This document shows positions 49,352 through 59,738 of a stretch of 64,000 nt of DNA, piece after piece. The position numbers and the translations under genes were made by a program. The notes beneath the pieces are model-generated. The model searched no databases, was not told the DNA's origin, and saw only the letters and a program-made list of their open reading frames with translations. The DNA comes from Modestobacter altitudinis. Its GTDB lineage: Bacteria; Actinomycetota; Actinomycetes; Mycobacteriales; Geodermatophilaceae. Each line of letters begins with the position of its first letter. Positions within the stretch are counted from its first letter, which is position 1. Location: the NCBI RefSeq assembly GCF_005930475.1, contig NZ_SJEW01000006.1, forward strand, positions 1 to 64,000, written 5' to 3'.

Positions 49352-52300
49352 GAGGCCCTCCCGCCACCGAGCCGCTCGGCGATCAGCGGCTGATTGGCCT
49401 TGGCCAGCTCCATGAGGCGGTCCGCGATGGCGGCCTGCTCCTCGAATGGGAACAGGTCGCGGTCATCGAGGGTGTGGACGAGCTCCTTACGCAGGTCGTC
49501 CTGCGCATGGGGGTTGTGCCAGAAGCGCACGATGCCGGCGTGGTCCACGACCTCCATCACGATCCGCTCGGACAGGTACACGAGGTCGATGCGGACTTTA
49601 CCGGGGAGGTCGGCGCCGGTCGCGAACTCGGCCTCCAGCAGGCCGTAGAAGCGAGCCACCAGCGGGTCGTGGTGTACGGCGTCCTTGTCGACCTCGTCGG
49701 TGGCGCCTTTGAGTAGCTCTTCTAGCGCGAGCGTGAGCTCATCCCACTTGCCCGTGAGCCCCTTGAGGATCTCGTCCAGCCGCTCGGAGAGCTTCGTGTA
49801 GCGAGCCGGATCCTCGTCGAAGTTCTTCCTGATGTGGAACCGCAGGGCGTGTTCCATCTCCGACGCCTTGGCCTTGGCCGACGGGAGGCCTTTGACCTTG
49901 GCGAGGAAGTCCGGATCGGTCACCGACACCGGAGGGATCTTGGTGGCGATGTCCAGCGCGGTGACGTGCTCATCGATGAGCGCGCGCACCTTCTCGCCGT
50001 AGAGGGACGGGTCAAAGTCGCCGAGCCCGTCGTCGCGGTAGCGGCGGCTAGCCACCTTCTGAATGACCCCGAACCGCTTGGCGTCGGGCACGAAGGGCAG
50101 CGCCTCCGGCCGCGGCAGGACGGTGTCGAGGGTGCTGAGGAACTGCTTGAGCAGCACGCCAAAGCGGGCGCGCAGCGCCTCATCGGCGAGCACCTCGACG
50201 CACGCTTCGATGTCCTCGTCCTCATCGAAAGTCTCGATGCCGGCCTGGGCGAAGACGGCGACGACTCGGTGGTGCCGGTCCCGCAGCTTCGGCACTTCGT
50301 CCTTGATGGACGCCAGCGCGCCGACCGCGTCCTCGGCATCCTCCGGCGCGTACGCCTGCAGGGCCCGCTGCAGGTGGGCACCAACTCCGAAGTAGTCGAC
50401 GAGCAACCCGGCCTGCTTACCGGGGGCGGTCCGGTTGACACGGGCGATGGCCTGCAGCAGTTCGGCGTCCTGGATGAAGCGGTCGAGATAGAGCGCCTGC
50501 TCGACCGGAGCGTCGAACCCGGTCAGCAGCATGGTGCGAACGATTAGGAAGGCGATCGGGCTGGTCTGGTCCCCCGCCGGCCCCAGCGGCTTCTTGAAGT
50601 CGGCGATGACGGCGTCCTGGCGTGCCTTGTCCGTCCACTGGGCCCACGTCGGGTCGTCGTTGTGGCTGCCGGAGATCACCGGGATGAAGTCGAGGTCGCG
50701 GATGAGCGGGAGATGCGGCAGCGCCCGCACCAGCACCCGCGTGCGGCGGTCGAGCGCGTCGATATCCAGGCTGCCGTCGGACACGCCGGTCACGAGATGG
50801 TCGGATAGCGCGCTGATCTGACCGACGAGGTCGTCACGGGCCGCGAGTAGCGCGGTGCGGTACCGGACTGTCGCCCGGCGGCTGGTCGCGGCGAGCTGGG
50901 CCTTGAATCCGCCGGGCATGACGGTGGAGACGTAGTGCCACAGCATGGACTTCGCCTTGGCCGCGATCAGCTTCGGCGCTTCCAGGACCGCGCCCGTCGT
51001 GGCATACCGCGCCTTGAGCTTCTCCAGCTCGTCAGCCGGGTGCTCAACGAACATGTCCTCGAACAGCTCATCGAGGTCGCTGCCGCCGGCCACGGCTCCC
51101 TTCGCCGTGCGGCCTTCGTAGAAGATTGGCACGACGGCGCCGTCGCTCTCGGCCTGACGGATCGTGTACTTGTCGATGAAGTCGCCAAAGATCGCCGTGG
51201 TGCGCTTCTTGCCCTCGCGCATGATCGGTGTGCCGGTGAAGCCGATCTTGGCGGCGTTGGGCAGCGCGGCCATCAGGTTGGCGTGCAGGGTCGAGGTCTG
51301 GGAGCGGTGCGCTTCGTCGACCAGGATCACGACGGTCTCGTCGGTATTCAGGACGCCCAGCGACTCCTGCGACTCATCGTCGGCGAGCTGGATGTCCTTG
51401 CCTTCGGCCTGCTGCGCGTCGGTGTCGCGGTACTTCTGGATCATGGCGAACACCAGGGCCGGCCCCTTCTCGGCCAGCACCTTGCGGAGCTTGCTCGCCT
51501 TCCGGGCGCGCTCCACCCCCTCGCCCGAGAGCTTGGCGGTCTCGGCGAGCTGCTTTTCCAGGTCGGTGCGGTCGGTGACAACCACGACCTTGAAGGCCCG
51601 CAGCACCGAATCCGAGCGCATCGCCCGCACGAGAAAGACCATGGTGAGCGACTTCCCGGAGCCCTGCGTGTGCCAGATAAGGCCACCGCGGCGGTCACTC
51701 TCGCCGTCCTGCTGCCGCGTCTTGCCCGTGCGCAGTCGCCGCAGCGCCCGGCCGACCGCGCGGTACTGCTGATACCGCGCCACGATCTTGACGCGCTTGC
51801 CACCAGCCTCCGTGAACAGCGTGAAGTGCCGAACGATGTCCAGGAGGTTCGCGGGGCTGAGCATGCCGGCGACGAGCAGCTCCTGACCCGACAGCTGCGA
51901 TACGGGCTTGCCGAGCGACTGGGCGAGATCGTCACGCGACATGGGGGCGCTGTCTCGCCACTCCAGGTAGTGCTCGGCCCCTGCCGTGAAAGTGCCGACG
52001 CGCGCCCTTTCCCCGTACGTGGAGACGACGAACTGGTTGGTCCAGAAGAGCTGCTCGTTGCCCTCAGGTGCTCCCAGATCGCGCTGGTTGGCGTAGCGGC
52101 GGAGCTGGTTGATTCCCTCGGCCATCGGGTCGGTGACGTAGGGGCTCTTGCACTCGATCACGACCAGCGGGATGCCATTGACGAAGAGCACGACGTCGGG
52201 GACGACGAACTTCTTCGCCTGGCCACCAGGCTCGTCCACCCGGAACTGGTTGATGGCCAGGAAGTCGTTGTTGGACGGCTTGTCGAAGTCGATGAACCTG

Positions 52301-52653
52301 ATCCGCTGCGTTCGCCCCTGATCCCAGTCCGGAAGCCCCGCGACAGACACGCCCTCAAGAAGGCGCTCAGTCATCCGCTCGTTGAGCTCGATGAGCTTGC
52401 CTACTTCAGACCGGGTCAGTGATGAGACCGCCTCGGAGAGCCGGGATTCGTCGAGCCATGGCGAGCCGTCAGGGCCCGGGTTGATCTTGAAGAGAGCTGC
52501 GCGGAGCCGCCCCTCCAAGAGCGAGCCACGGAAGGAGTCCCGCCCGGTCACCGACGGATCCGACTTTGAACCCTCGATGAGCTCCCAGCCAAGCCCCTCC
52601 AGCTGATCCAGCAGTGGCTTTTCGGCTTCTGTGTACTCGGGGCCCGAGGTCAT
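49348..52653 (-). CDS. hsdR: Type I restriction enzyme, R subunit
   Basis: 1101 residues. The N-terminal PD-(D/E)xK nuclease is 'FVVPDVVLFVNGIPLVVIECKSP' followed by 'EGINQLRRYANQR'. The translocase part has Walker A 'GGLIWHTQGSGKSLTMVFLVRAM' and DEAH box 'VVILVDEAHRSQTSTLHANLMAALPNAAKIGFTGTP'. A late 'LLTGFDAPVEQALYLDRFIQDAELLQAIARVNRT' is motif VI. The start overlaps the hsdS stop by four bases. It cuts unmodified DNA after translocation, with HsdM and HsdS. All catalytic motifs are intact. Confidence 0.95.
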   Translation of the reverse strand: MTSGPEYTEAEKPLLDQLEGLGWELIEGSKSDPSVTGRDSFRGSLLEGRLRAALFKINPGPDGSPWLDESRLSEAVSSLTRSEVGKLIELNERMTERLLEGVSVAGLPDWDQGRTQRIRFIDFDKPSNNDFLAINQFRVDEPGGQAKKFVVPDVVLFVNGIPLVVIECKSPYVTDPMAEGINQLRRYANQRDLGAPEGNEQLFWTNQFVVSTYGERARVGTFTAGAEHYLEWRDSAPMSRDDLAQSLGKPVSQLSGQELLVAGMLSPANLLDIVRHFTLFTEAGGKRVKIVARYQQYRAVGRALRRLRTGKTRQQDGESDRRGGLIWHTQGSGKSLTMVFLVRAMRSDSVLRAFKVVVVTDRTDLEKQLAETAKLSGEGVERARKASKLRKVLAEKGPALVFAMIQKYRDTDAQQAEGKDIQLADDESQESLGVLNTDETVVILVDEAHRSQTSTLHANLMAALPNAAKIGFTGTPIMREGKKRTTAIFGDFIDKYTIRQAESDGAVVPIFYEGRTAKGAVAGGSDLDELFEDMFVEHPADELEKLKARYATTGAVLEAPKLIAAKAKSMLWHYVSTVMPGGFKAQLAATSRRATVRYRTALLAARDDLVGQISALSDHLVTGVSDGSLDIDALDRRTRVLVRALPHLPLIRDLDFIPVISGSHNDDPTWAQWTDKARQDAVIADFKKPLGPAGDQTSPIAFLIVRTMLLTGFDAPVEQALYLDRFIQDAELLQAIARVNRTAPGKQAGLLVDYFGVGAHLQRALQAYAPEDAEDAVGALASIKDEVPKLRDRHHRVVAVFAQAGIETFDEDEDIEACVEVLADEALRARFGVLLKQFLSTLDTVLPRPEALPFVPDAKRFGVIQKVASRRYRDDGLGDFDPSLYGEKVRALIDEHVTALDIATKIPPVSVTDPDFLAKVKGLPSAKAKASEMEHALRFHIRKNFDEDPARYTKLSERLDEILKGLTGKWDELTLALEELLKGATDEVDKDAVHHDPLVARFYGLLEAEFATGADLPGKVRIDLVYLSERIVMEVVDHAGIVRFWHNPHAQDDLRKELVHTLDDRDLFPFEEQAAIADRLMELAKANQPLIAERLGGGRAS

Positions 52654-53924
52654 GACTGGCCCCCAGTCCCCACCCGAACGCGTCCGGATAGGAGGTCTGC
52701 AGCCAAGCCCTGCTTAAGCGATTTGAGCGCGGCCAGCTCATCACGCGTGCGATCTAGATCGACATCGACGAGGCGCAGGCGATGCGCGATCTCCTCCTGC
52801 TCCCCAAGGGGCGGGACGGTGACGCGAAGCTTGCGGAAATAGGGTAGGCCGATTGTCTGGATAGTACTTCCGAGAGCGATTCCTTCGAATGACCGCTTCA
52901 TAGACTGCAGCCAGTAGTACAGATAGACGTTGTTCAGTTCGCGCCCCACCTGCCAAGCCATGAAGTGCTGACTAACGGCCATGTCTTCGGCGAGAATCGC
53001 ACTCTTCCCCACCCCGGCGTCTCGGCTCAAGATAACGGTTCCGGCAGGGTGTAGGACCGCCGATGAGTTTGCGATACCCGCTTGGCTTATCTGCTTATCT
53101 GTGTCTTCTATAGAGAACCGGTCCAGCTTGGAAGAGTCGGCGAGCGAGACCCACTTTATGCCACCGTTCCAATACGACGGAACATTTCTGTTGGGCGTGT
53201 GACCGCTACCCCTCCTGGCAAAGGTATCAAGCAAGCCAACACGCCACGCCTTGGGCCGCAATCCGTAGACGCCGTCGGCATAAAGCGCCACGCTTTGCTT
53301 CGGTGACGGGCGCAGCCGTCCTGAAGGCGCAATTCCACGCGTCATCAGGTCGGACAGGAGGCCCGACCTGATGACAGACAGTTTCTCGGCGATGCTCTGC
53401 GTTACAGAGATCTGAGCGTCGACTGTGTCTAGAACGGCCGCGATTCGGCACTGTTCGCCGAGCGGCGGTACGGGCACTTCGATCTGCCCGAATTGATTGC
53501 CGGAAATCTCGAGGAAGGTTGTACCCGATGCGCGACGCACGATCTCACGATTCAGTGTCGCAAGAAGGTGGTAGTAGAAGTCGGGCTGGGCGCGACCAGA
53601 GAAGACAATGGCTTTGAAGCCTTGGTTTGTAGTCACCGGGCCCTTGGTGAGAGCGACCAGACCAAGGGTTGCACGGGTAGTCACAAGAAGGGAGTTCGAA
53701 GGAATTAGTCGAGCGCCTGAACTTGCGAGCCCTGCATTGGTAATCGTGTCTGCGGTCTCACTTAGGTACTTGTCCTGAAGTCCGGTCAGTTCGCCCGGCG
53801 TGACCCAAGGAATGCCTCCTCCCCAATACTGGGGAGCTTCCCGAGAGGGGGTGCCGCCTCCAACAATCATTTCTGCGATTCCGTTGATGGTTGTGCGGTC
53901 CCACTCCTTCGCCACGTCACTCAT
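52650..53924 (-). CDS. hsdS: Type I restriction enzyme, S (specificity) subunit
   Basis: 424 residues with two target-recognition domains. The first starts '[31 protein letters not shown]', the second '[37 protein letters not shown]'. Each ends in '[20 protein letters not shown]' or '[32 protein letters not shown]', the conserved spacer helices. It recognises a bipartite DNA sequence. The ATG overlaps the hsdM stop by eight bases. The second recognition domain region is less GC-rich than its neighbours, as expected for exchanged specificity modules. Confidence 0.95.
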   Translation of the reverse strand: MSDVAKEWDRTTINGIAEMIVGGGTPSREAPQYWGGGIPWVTPGELTGLQDKYLSETADTITNAGLASSGARLIPSNSLLVTTRATLGLVALTKGPVTTNQGFKAIVFSGRAQPDFYYHLLATLNREIVRRASGTTFLEISGNQFGQIEVPVPPLGEQCRIAAVLDTVDAQISVTQSIAEKLSVIRSGLLSDLMTRGIAPSGRLRPSPKQSVALYADGVYGLRPKAWRVGLLDTFARRGSGHTPNRNVPSYWNGGIKWVSLADSSKLDRFSIEDTDKQISQAGIANSSAVLHPAGTVILSRDAGVGKSAILAEDMAVSQHFMAWQVGRELNNVYLYYWLQSMKRSFEGIALGSTIQTIGLPYFRKLRVTVPPLGEQEEIAHRLRLVDVDLDRTRDELAALKSLKQGLAADLLSGRVRVGTGGQS

Positions 53925-56325
53925 ATCCGAGCTCCCTCAGGAAGCCGGCAAGCGCCGTGGCGGCAGCGTCACGCTCGGCTTCAAGCGCTGAGAGCGGCGT
54001 CTGGTACTTGCCCCACCAGGTTTCAAAGGCCGAGATCACCGCCCGACGGTGCCGGGTGATGCGTTCCTGGGCCTCGGCCAGCAAGTCATTTTCCATGCCG
54101 TCAAGCACAATCTGACGCGCAGTCGTGTCATCGACGGCCACACTGGCTACTGCGAGGCGATCAGCGAAGGCCGCCTTCCCCGTCCTGAGCTGCTTCTTGG
54201 TAGCTGTTAGTGTGCTCTTCAGCTTCTTAAGTCCCGCGGGCGACAGAGCGTCTTCGGCTGACTCTCCGACGCCATCATCCTCATCATCGAGGGCAGAGGC
54301 CGCCTTGATCGTGCTGTCCAGTTCGGCCACCTCCGCCTCCAGAGCGGCCAATCGGTCGAGGTACTCAGGAAGGAGTGCCTTAGCCACCTTGTGGTCAAGT
54401 GGGTCGACCTTGGCCTTTTCCTCTTCCAGAGCATCGAGCACCGTCGCGACCCATGCCTCGACGAGGCCCTTGTAGCCGAGGGTCGCGAGCGCCTTGAGGT
54501 CCGGCAGGCTCTTCCCCCACCAGGAGGCGAGAACGCCACTCACGGCAAAGCGATCGAGCAGGGGTGTCGCTTGCAGGGCCGACCGGAACGTTCCGATCAG
54601 GTCCTTACGGAGCTCAACAAGATCCGCAACGGTCTCCAGCTTGTCGAAGCGGGGCTCCTCGTCCTTCCACCACCGCTCGATGGCCGCCTGCACCGACGCC
54701 TCAGCGGCGACGACGCCGGGGTCGCCTTCGACGAGGCGACGCAAGTCTCTCCGCTCGGCCACCGAGTCGGCGTACTTCAGGTATCCCTCTGTCTTGGGGA
54801 CGAACAGGTGCTGCGGCTTCATGCCGTGCGCGGCGAACAGTTCGGCCTTGGCCTCGACCTCCCCGATCGGGATGCCGCCGTGCAAGTGGGCCCGGACGTC
54901 CTGCGGCTCAGGCTCGGGCGTGGTGTCGACGTAGCGGCGGATGTTGAGGTTGTCGTCGTTCTCAGCCAGCTCCTGGCGACTGACCACGCGAGCGAACCCG
55001 GAAACGTCCTCGAAGGCGCGGAAGGCGGAGAGGATCTTCTCGACGTGCTCCGGCTCCAGATAGTTCTGCGCTCTGCCTTCGCGGAAGTCGCGGTCGGCGT
55101 TAATGAAGAGCACCTTGTCCTTGCGCTCCGCCTGCTTGGACCCGAGGGGCCGCAGCACCAGGATGCAGGCCGGGATGCCCGTGCCGTAGAAGAGCTGCGG
55201 GCCAAGGCCGATCACCGCCTCGACCATGTCATCGTTGAGGAAGCCGGTGCGGATCCTGCCCTCGTCGCCGCCGCGAAAGAGCACCCCGTGCGGCATGATG
55301 GTCGTGACCATGCCGCCCGGCCGCGTGACCGCCAGCATGTGCTGGACGAACATCAGGTCGGCCTTCTTGCCCTTCTCGGGCGTGTAGCCGTAGCGGAACC
55401 GCTCCGGGAACGGGATCCCGTCGGCGGCGTAGTTCATGGAGAACGGCGGGTTGGTGATCACCCGGTCGAACCGCTGGAGCTCTCCCCCGCTGATGTGCGC
55501 CGGGTCCTCCAGGGTGCCGTCGTCGTTGTTGCGGAGGTCGGCGTCCGGGATGCCGTGCAGGAGCATGTTCATCTTGGAGATGGCCCACACGCTGCCGTCG
55601 CGCTCCTGGCCGGCGAGGGCCAGATTGCGCCCGTCACCGCCGCTCTCCTCGACGTACTCCTTGGAAAGGATCAGCATGCCGCCCGAGCCCGTGCACGGGT
55701 CGTAGACGCTCATGCCCTCATGGGGATCGGCGATCTGAACCATGAGCCGGACGACGTCGCGGGGCGTGTAGAACTCACCCCCCTTCTTGCCGGCCGAGTC
55801 AGCGAAGTCGCGGATCAGGTACTCGTAGGCGGCGCCGAGCAGGTCAGGAAACTCGAAGTCATTCTGGCGCAGCGGAACCTTGTTGAAGTGCATGATCAGT
55901 TCACGCAGCTTCTTGTCCGACATCGACGACTGCCCGACCTTGCGAGTGAAGTCGATGTGCTGCAGGACGCCGTCCAGCGACCGGTTCTCGTGCTCCAGCG
56001 CTTGCAGCGCCTTGTTGAGCTCGCTGCCGACCCCGTGGTGTGCGTGATCGCGGATCTGCGCCCACCGCGCGCGTGTAGGGACGTAGAAGGTCTTGTAGAA
56101 GGATGGCGATTCGGCGCGCTGCTCAGCCTCGGCCTGTGAGCGCCCGCGGGCCAGCTGCACGGCGACTACTTGCTGCCGCTCGTCCTCGAACTGATCCGAG
56201 GCGTACTTCAGGAACAGCATGCCGAAGATGTATTCCTTGTACGCGGAGGCCTCCATCGAGCCCCGCAGTACGTCGGCCGCGGCGAAGAGGTGCCGCTCCA
56301 GCTGGGGCAGCGTCAGCCGCGCCAT
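53917..56325 (-). CDS. hsdM: Type I restriction enzyme, M (methyltransferase) subunit
   Basis: 802 residues. Helical HsdM N-terminus (1-150), SAM-binding motif '[13 protein letters not shown]' (DPCTGSGG 209-216) and catalytic NPPF at 292-295, so an N6-adenine methylase. '[16 protein letters not shown]' precedes motif I as usual. The C-terminal 250 residues form a long coiled-coil extension, making it larger than the about 500-residue EcoKI type but usual for the actinobacterial long form. It is the first gene of the operon. Confidence 0.95.
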   Translation of the reverse strand: MARLTLPQLERHLFAAADVLRGSMEASAYKEYIFGMLFLKYASDQFEDERQQVVAVQLARGRSQAEAEQRAESPSFYKTFYVPTRARWAQIRDHAHHGVGSELNKALQALEHENRSLDGVLQHIDFTRKVGQSSMSDKKLRELIMHFNKVPLRQNDFEFPDLLGAAYEYLIRDFADSAGKKGGEFYTPRDVVRLMVQIADPHEGMSVYDPCTGSGGMLILSKEYVEESGGDGRNLALAGQERDGSVWAISKMNMLLHGIPDADLRNNDDGTLEDPAHISGGELQRFDRVITNPPFSMNYAADGIPFPERFRYGYTPEKGKKADLMFVQHMLAVTRPGGMVTTIMPHGVLFRGGDEGRIRTGFLNDDMVEAVIGLGPQLFYGTGIPACILVLRPLGSKQAERKDKVLFINADRDFREGRAQNYLEPEHVEKILSAFRAFEDVSGFARVVSRQELAENDDNLNIRRYVDTTPEPEPQDVRAHLHGGIPIGEVEAKAELFAAHGMKPQHLFVPKTEGYLKYADSVAERRDLRRLVEGDPGVVAAEASVQAAIERWWKDEEPRFDKLETVADLVELRKDLIGTFRSALQATPLLDRFAVSGVLASWWGKSLPDLKALATLGYKGLVEAWVATVLDALEEEKAKVDPLDHKVAKALLPEYLDRLAALEAEVAELDSTIKAASALDDEDDGVGESAEDALSPAGLKKLKSTLTATKKQLRTGKAAFADRLAVASVAVDDTTARQIVLDGMENDLLAEAQERITRHRRAVISAFETWWGKYQTPLSALEAERDAAATALAGFLRELGYE

Positions 56326-56879
56326 CAGCGATCGCTCCCGTCAGTGAGTTGCTCAGCCTCGATCGCCCAGCACCAGGCGTCTACGCCCCTCGTCATCAGA
56401 ACGGACCGCACCGACATCAGACTGCTCGCCCTCCCAGGTAGCCGACGGAGGCGCGGCGGGATCCACGGACGGTCCCGGCGGGGCTACACGCAGCGACCCT
56501 AGGCGCCCAGACCGACAGATGCGGAACGCCACACGCCTGCATCCCGCCACTCGCGGTGGCCATCGCTCACTCTTGCCGCTTCCAGACTGCCAGCCGGCTC
56601 CACTGACTGGCGCGTAGGTGCCCGGGTTGCGGCACCGCCTATGGGCGTGGCTGAAGGGCAGTTGGAACAGCACCTCCGTGACGTTGGAAACCGCGGTGCA
56701 TCGTCCTTCGGCGCACCGGACCTGTCCTCGGCGCAGCAGCCAGGGATGCCAGCAACGACTCCGCCACCTCCACCAGGCCGCCTAGGCTCGCGAACCGCAC
56801 GATCCAGGAACAGGCCAAGATCGAACCATCCGACACACCTCCTGCACCCAGGCCTGTCGTTGCGTCGTGACGGTTCGGG
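56326..56879. other. Divergent intergenic region, 554 bp, no gene seen
   Basis: Lies upstream of both hsdM (leftward) and the zinc-motif gene (rightward). Frames here are short and compositionally biased. It should hold the restriction operon promoter; I did not find an obvious controller-protein site. Confidence 0.4.
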
Positions 56880-57419
56880 GTGACGTTGGCTAGGACGTTC
56901 GTCCGGACCGTCGACGACGTGAGCAGACGCCGGAATGCATCCATGCGAATCGAGGCGCAGCGCCGAGCGACGAGGCTGCAGGCGCGGCGGCCCAACGCTT
57001 CACAGGCCGGTGCTCCGGGAGCAGACCCAACGAACGCGGTCGAGTCTGCTGCCCATGCCCGGAGGCGCGCTGCATCGACGTGCGGTTGGTGCGGGGGCCC
57101 GATCACCGTCAAGGCGACGGGGCGGCTCCCGAAGTGGTGCTCTGCGTCGTGCCGACAGCGCGCCTGGGAGCAGGCTCGCGCTGCTGCATCGGGACGCTCG
57201 GCAGTCCAGGTCGTCGAACGACGCGTGGACACCCCAGTGCCCATCTCACCGACCCGCCACGACTGGGCCCGCCTGCTCGCTGAGCTCATCACCCAGCTCG
57301 ACACCGGCCGCATCTACAACCGGGACCTGGACGAGCTGTCCGTCGCACTGACCGCGGTCGGCGTCTCGATGACCCGCCGGCTCTACATCCGCAGCCTTAC
57401 ATCTCTCCGCCCGCGCTGA
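56880..57419 (+). CDS. Four-Cys zinc-motif protein of mobile-element type
   Basis: Up to 179 residues from the GTG at 56880; an ATG at 56943 is also possible. The core 'STCGWCGGPITVKATGRLPKWCSASCRQRAWEQARAAASGRSAVQVVE' holds C68, C71, C87 and C91, a zinc knuckle followed by a basic helix. This short module occurs in many actinobacterial accessory regions. The C-terminal 'DWARLLAELITQLDTGRIYNRDLDELSVALTAVG' is helical. Nucleic-acid binding is likely; the precise role is unknown. Confidence 0.65.
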   Translation: MTLARTFVRTVDDVSRRRNASMRIEAQRRATRLQARRPNASQAGAPGADPTNAVESAAHARRRAASTCGWCGGPITVKATGRLPKWCSASCRQRAWEQARAAASGRSAVQVVERRVDTPVPISPTRHDWARLLAELITQLDTGRIYNRDLDELSVALTAVGVSMTRRLYIRSLTSLRPR

Positions 57420-57562
57420 CCCGACGCCGGGGTGACGTGCCAGTCAGCCCGGGGTGACGTCGACCAGCTGGATGTCACCCCAACGCTGTTGGCAGCAACC
57501 GCACAACGCCAGCGCCTCCTCGGAGTGACCAGCTCTAGCCGTCGTCCTCCTGAGGAGATGTC

Positions 57563-57757
57563 ATGGCCATCCGCCTGCTGACCACCGAGGAGGTGGCCGC
57601 GCGGTTCCGCACCAGCCCGGCGACCGTGCGCTACTGGCGCCACGTTGGCATCGGCCCGACCGGGGTCAAAGCCGGCCGCCGGGTGCTCTACGACGAGGCA
57701 GAGTGCGACCGGTGGTGGGAGGCCAAGGTTGCCGCGGCGTTGGACGGCAACCGCTGA
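57563..57757 (+). CDS. Excisionase-like / MerR-type HTH protein
   Basis: 64 residues with GAGGAG before the ATG. The whole protein is one HTH_17-type domain: 'LLTTEEVAARFRTSPATVRYWRHVGIGPTGVKAGRRVLYDEAECDRWW'. Such proteins act as recombination directionality factors for tyrosine recombinases or as small regulators. It lies 3.8 kb from the integrase gene, so it is a candidate excisionase for this island. Confidence 0.8.
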   Translation: MAIRLLTTEEVAARFRTSPATVRYWRHVGIGPTGVKAGRRVLYDEAECDRWWEAKVAAALDGNR

Positions 57758-57917
57758 GCCAACCGAGTCGTCACCGGCCCATCACCGCCTGCAGCGGCCA
57801 CTGTCAGCTGGGCTGCCATAGGTCACCCAGCTGCCCTCCGGATGGGTGACCCGTGGACCGCTACCCGCCAGGTCCTGCGTCCCTCGGCCGCCTTCGCGTC
57901 GCGCACGATGCCCGTCC

Positions 57918-58200
57918 TTGAAGGCCGAGGCGTTGATAGCCGTCGCGCAGAAGTTGGTCGACACCGGCCAGGTCGACCGGGCCGGACAGCTTGCCGCCGC
58001 GGCTGAGCACGTGGCCCGGGCCGTTCAAAACACCTCAGGGCAAGCCCCGGAGCTGACGGCCGTCGCTCAGGCGCTGGCTGACGCCGGCCAGGCCAATGCC
58101 GCCGAACAAGTCGCCTGCACCATCACCGAGCCCTACCACCGAGCCCAGGCGCTGGCCACAGTGTTGGCCGGTGCAGCTCCGGCCGAAGCTCTCACGCCTC
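57918..58200 (+). pseudogene. Fragment of an Ala-rich TPR-like repeat protein
   Basis: Repeats of about 35 residues are visible: 'AEALIAVAQKLVDTGQVDRAGQLA', 'APELTAVAQALADAGQANAAEQVA', 'RAQALATVLAG'. These are typical of the 'alta.va.ala.aG....A' repeats in large actinobacterial STAND or TPR proteins. The open frame (57846-58277) lacks a plausible start and loses the repeat pattern before running into the XRE gene. It is therefore a leftover of a bigger gene. Confidence 0.5.
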
Positions 58201-58215
58201 GACCCGCTGCGGCAT

Positions 58216-59022
58216 CTAGGCAGGGGGCGGAGAGACCTCTGAGAAAATGCTGGCTCCCTCCCTCAGTCCACGGATGAATCCGGCGACCGCTGCTCGTTCG
58301 CGGGCAGACATCGCCTCGACCGACAAAAGGATCCATGCGACGTCGGGAGACATGATGTCGGTGTTGGGCCTCTCCGTCGGCTCGGGAGGGACAGGTCGGG
58401 CCACGGGTTCCGGGCAGGCGAACCTGGCCATCACCTCGTGGTACGCGTTCGCGCCGTCCTCCCCCGGAGCTCCTGCCCGCAGTTCGATGATGACCTCCGC
58501 AGGGCGCCCGTCGACCGGGTCCCGGAGGCCAATCTCGCGTTCGCGCCCCACCTTCCAAGAGGCGCCCAGCAGGCGCACCAAGATCGCACAGATCGCCTCG
58601 GCGAACGCGAACAACTCCAGCGGAGGCGCGTACCAGTCGGCGTTTGGAGTCCACTCCGTCGCGGCTGCGGCAACGGCTCGCTGATACTCGATTTCCGCCT
58701 GCGGACTTGCGGCTGACTCGCGCCACCATTGCGGGACCGGGAGCTTCTCGCCCCACCAGTCGATCGCGATCATCCCCTGCATCGCCCACCAGAACTCGAG
58801 CAGCGCATCCTCGTCGACTTCCAGGGCGACCGCGTAGCCGCGGACCATCACCTCGCTCTTGGGCGGACGGTTGCCGCTCTCGGCCATCGAGACAGCGGCC
58901 ACGGAGAGCTTCGGGTCGAAGGAGTTGGCGACATCGGCTTGGTTCTTCGCCGAGCGCTTGCGGACTGCCTGCAGCACTCGGCCGAAGGCCACCGCCGAGC
59001 CGGATCCAGATTTCACTTGCAC
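58216..59022 (-). CDS. XRE-type transcriptional regulator
   Basis: 268 residues from a GTG with AAGGGG upstream. The N-terminal HTH is 'FGRVLQAVRKRSAKNQADVANSFDPKLSVAAVSMAESGNRPPKSEVMVRGYAVALEVDEDALLEFWWAMQG'. The long C-terminal part has Trp-rich and acidic segments and ends 'SVEAMSARERAAVAGFIRGLREG'. It is divergent from the 115-residue gene; a likely operator lies between them. It could be the element's immunity or activation switch. Confidence 0.78.
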   Translation of the reverse strand: MQVKSGSGSAVAFGRVLQAVRKRSAKNQADVANSFDPKLSVAAVSMAESGNRPPKSEVMVRGYAVALEVDEDALLEFWWAMQGMIAIDWWGEKLPVPQWWRESAASPQAEIEYQRAVAAAATEWTPNADWYAPPLELFAFAEAICAILVRLLGASWKVGREREIGLRDPVDGRPAEVIIELRAGAPGEDGANAYHEVMARFACPEPVARPVPPEPTERPNTDIMSPDVAWILLSVEAMSARERAAVAGFIRGLREGASIFSEVSPPPA

Positions 59023-59049
59023 AGGCCCCTTGTGATGTGTGTAGTCTTC

Positions 59050-59077
59050 GTTTCACAACACGGAGACCATGTTAAAC
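59050..59077. promoter_or_regulatory. Inverted repeat GTTTCACA-N12-TGTTAAAC
   Basis: The 8-bp arms are complementary at seven of eight positions. It lies in the 120-bp AT-rich divergent promoter region between the XRE regulator and the 115-residue gene. It is a candidate XRE operator. Confidence 0.5.
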
Positions 59078-59142
59078 ATACCACGACGCGTCTTCGCGAC
59101 AGCACGAGTTCGTCGCGCTCACGCTCTAAGAGGGAGCCTCAC

Positions 59143-59490
59143 ATGAAGCGCCAGTTCATGACCGACCGCCTCGAGAACGTCCGTGTCTTCGCCGACACCG
59201 CCGAGCAGATGGCGCCCGAGTTCGGTCGGACGGTGGCAGCGGTTCAGGAGTTCAGCGATCACGCCAAGGTCTTGATCGAGGTCGTGTCTCCATTCGCCCA
59301 CTGGATCAAGGTGAGACTGTCCCGCCCTACCAACGGCCAAGTTCTGGTCAGGACGAACACGGCGGACCCCATCGTTGTGGAGTCGGCGCGGCGCCCGGGC
59401 CACATTGACGGCATCCCGCCGCACCCCCTCGGCACGACAGGGACACTCCCCGTCAGCTCTCCTCGACGGAGCAGTCGGGGTTCCTTGTGA
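59143..59490 (+). CDS. Hypothetical protein, 115 aa, divergent from XRE regulator
   Basis: AGAGGGAG lies eight bases before the ATG. The sequence starts MKRQFMTDRLENVRVFADT and continues 'AEQMAPEFGRTVAAVQEFSDHAKVLIEVVSPFAHWIKVRLSRP'. The C-terminal 30 residues are low complexity (Pro/Ser/Arg). No family recognised. Divergence from an XRE gene over a shared operator is typical of an element's regulated early gene. Confidence 0.6.
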   Translation: MKRQFMTDRLENVRVFADTAEQMAPEFGRTVAAVQEFSDHAKVLIEVVSPFAHWIKVRLSRPTNGQVLVRTNTADPIVVESARRPGHIDGIPPHPLGTTGTLPVSSPRRSSRGSL

Positions 59491-59738
59491 CCCCGAAGGC
59501 CTCGAAGGGGGCATCGACTACGGCGTCCTCGGCGGTAGCCGCCTCCACCGCGCAGACAGCGGGCAGTGGGAGGCGGCGGACGTCGCAGCGGCAACGGCTC
59601 CTGCGCTGCGCCCGGCCGCTCTTGACCGGCCAATCGCTGACGTCGACGAGCAATGGAATCCCATCTCAGCCGAGGAGATCGACGCGGCCACAGCGGCTCC
59701 GAGCGGCTGCTTCCATGGCGATCTCGGCCACCGCCACC

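Noticed and set aside
41158-56325. BREX or DISARM system
   Set aside because: No PglZ, BrxL, BrxC or DrmA/B-like protein is present. The methylase and helicase belong to a standard type I operon.
59453-59653. 66-residue minus-strand frame between two island genes
   Set aside because: The C-terminal part reads fairly protein-like, but the start would be TTG with no ribosome-binding site; support too weak.
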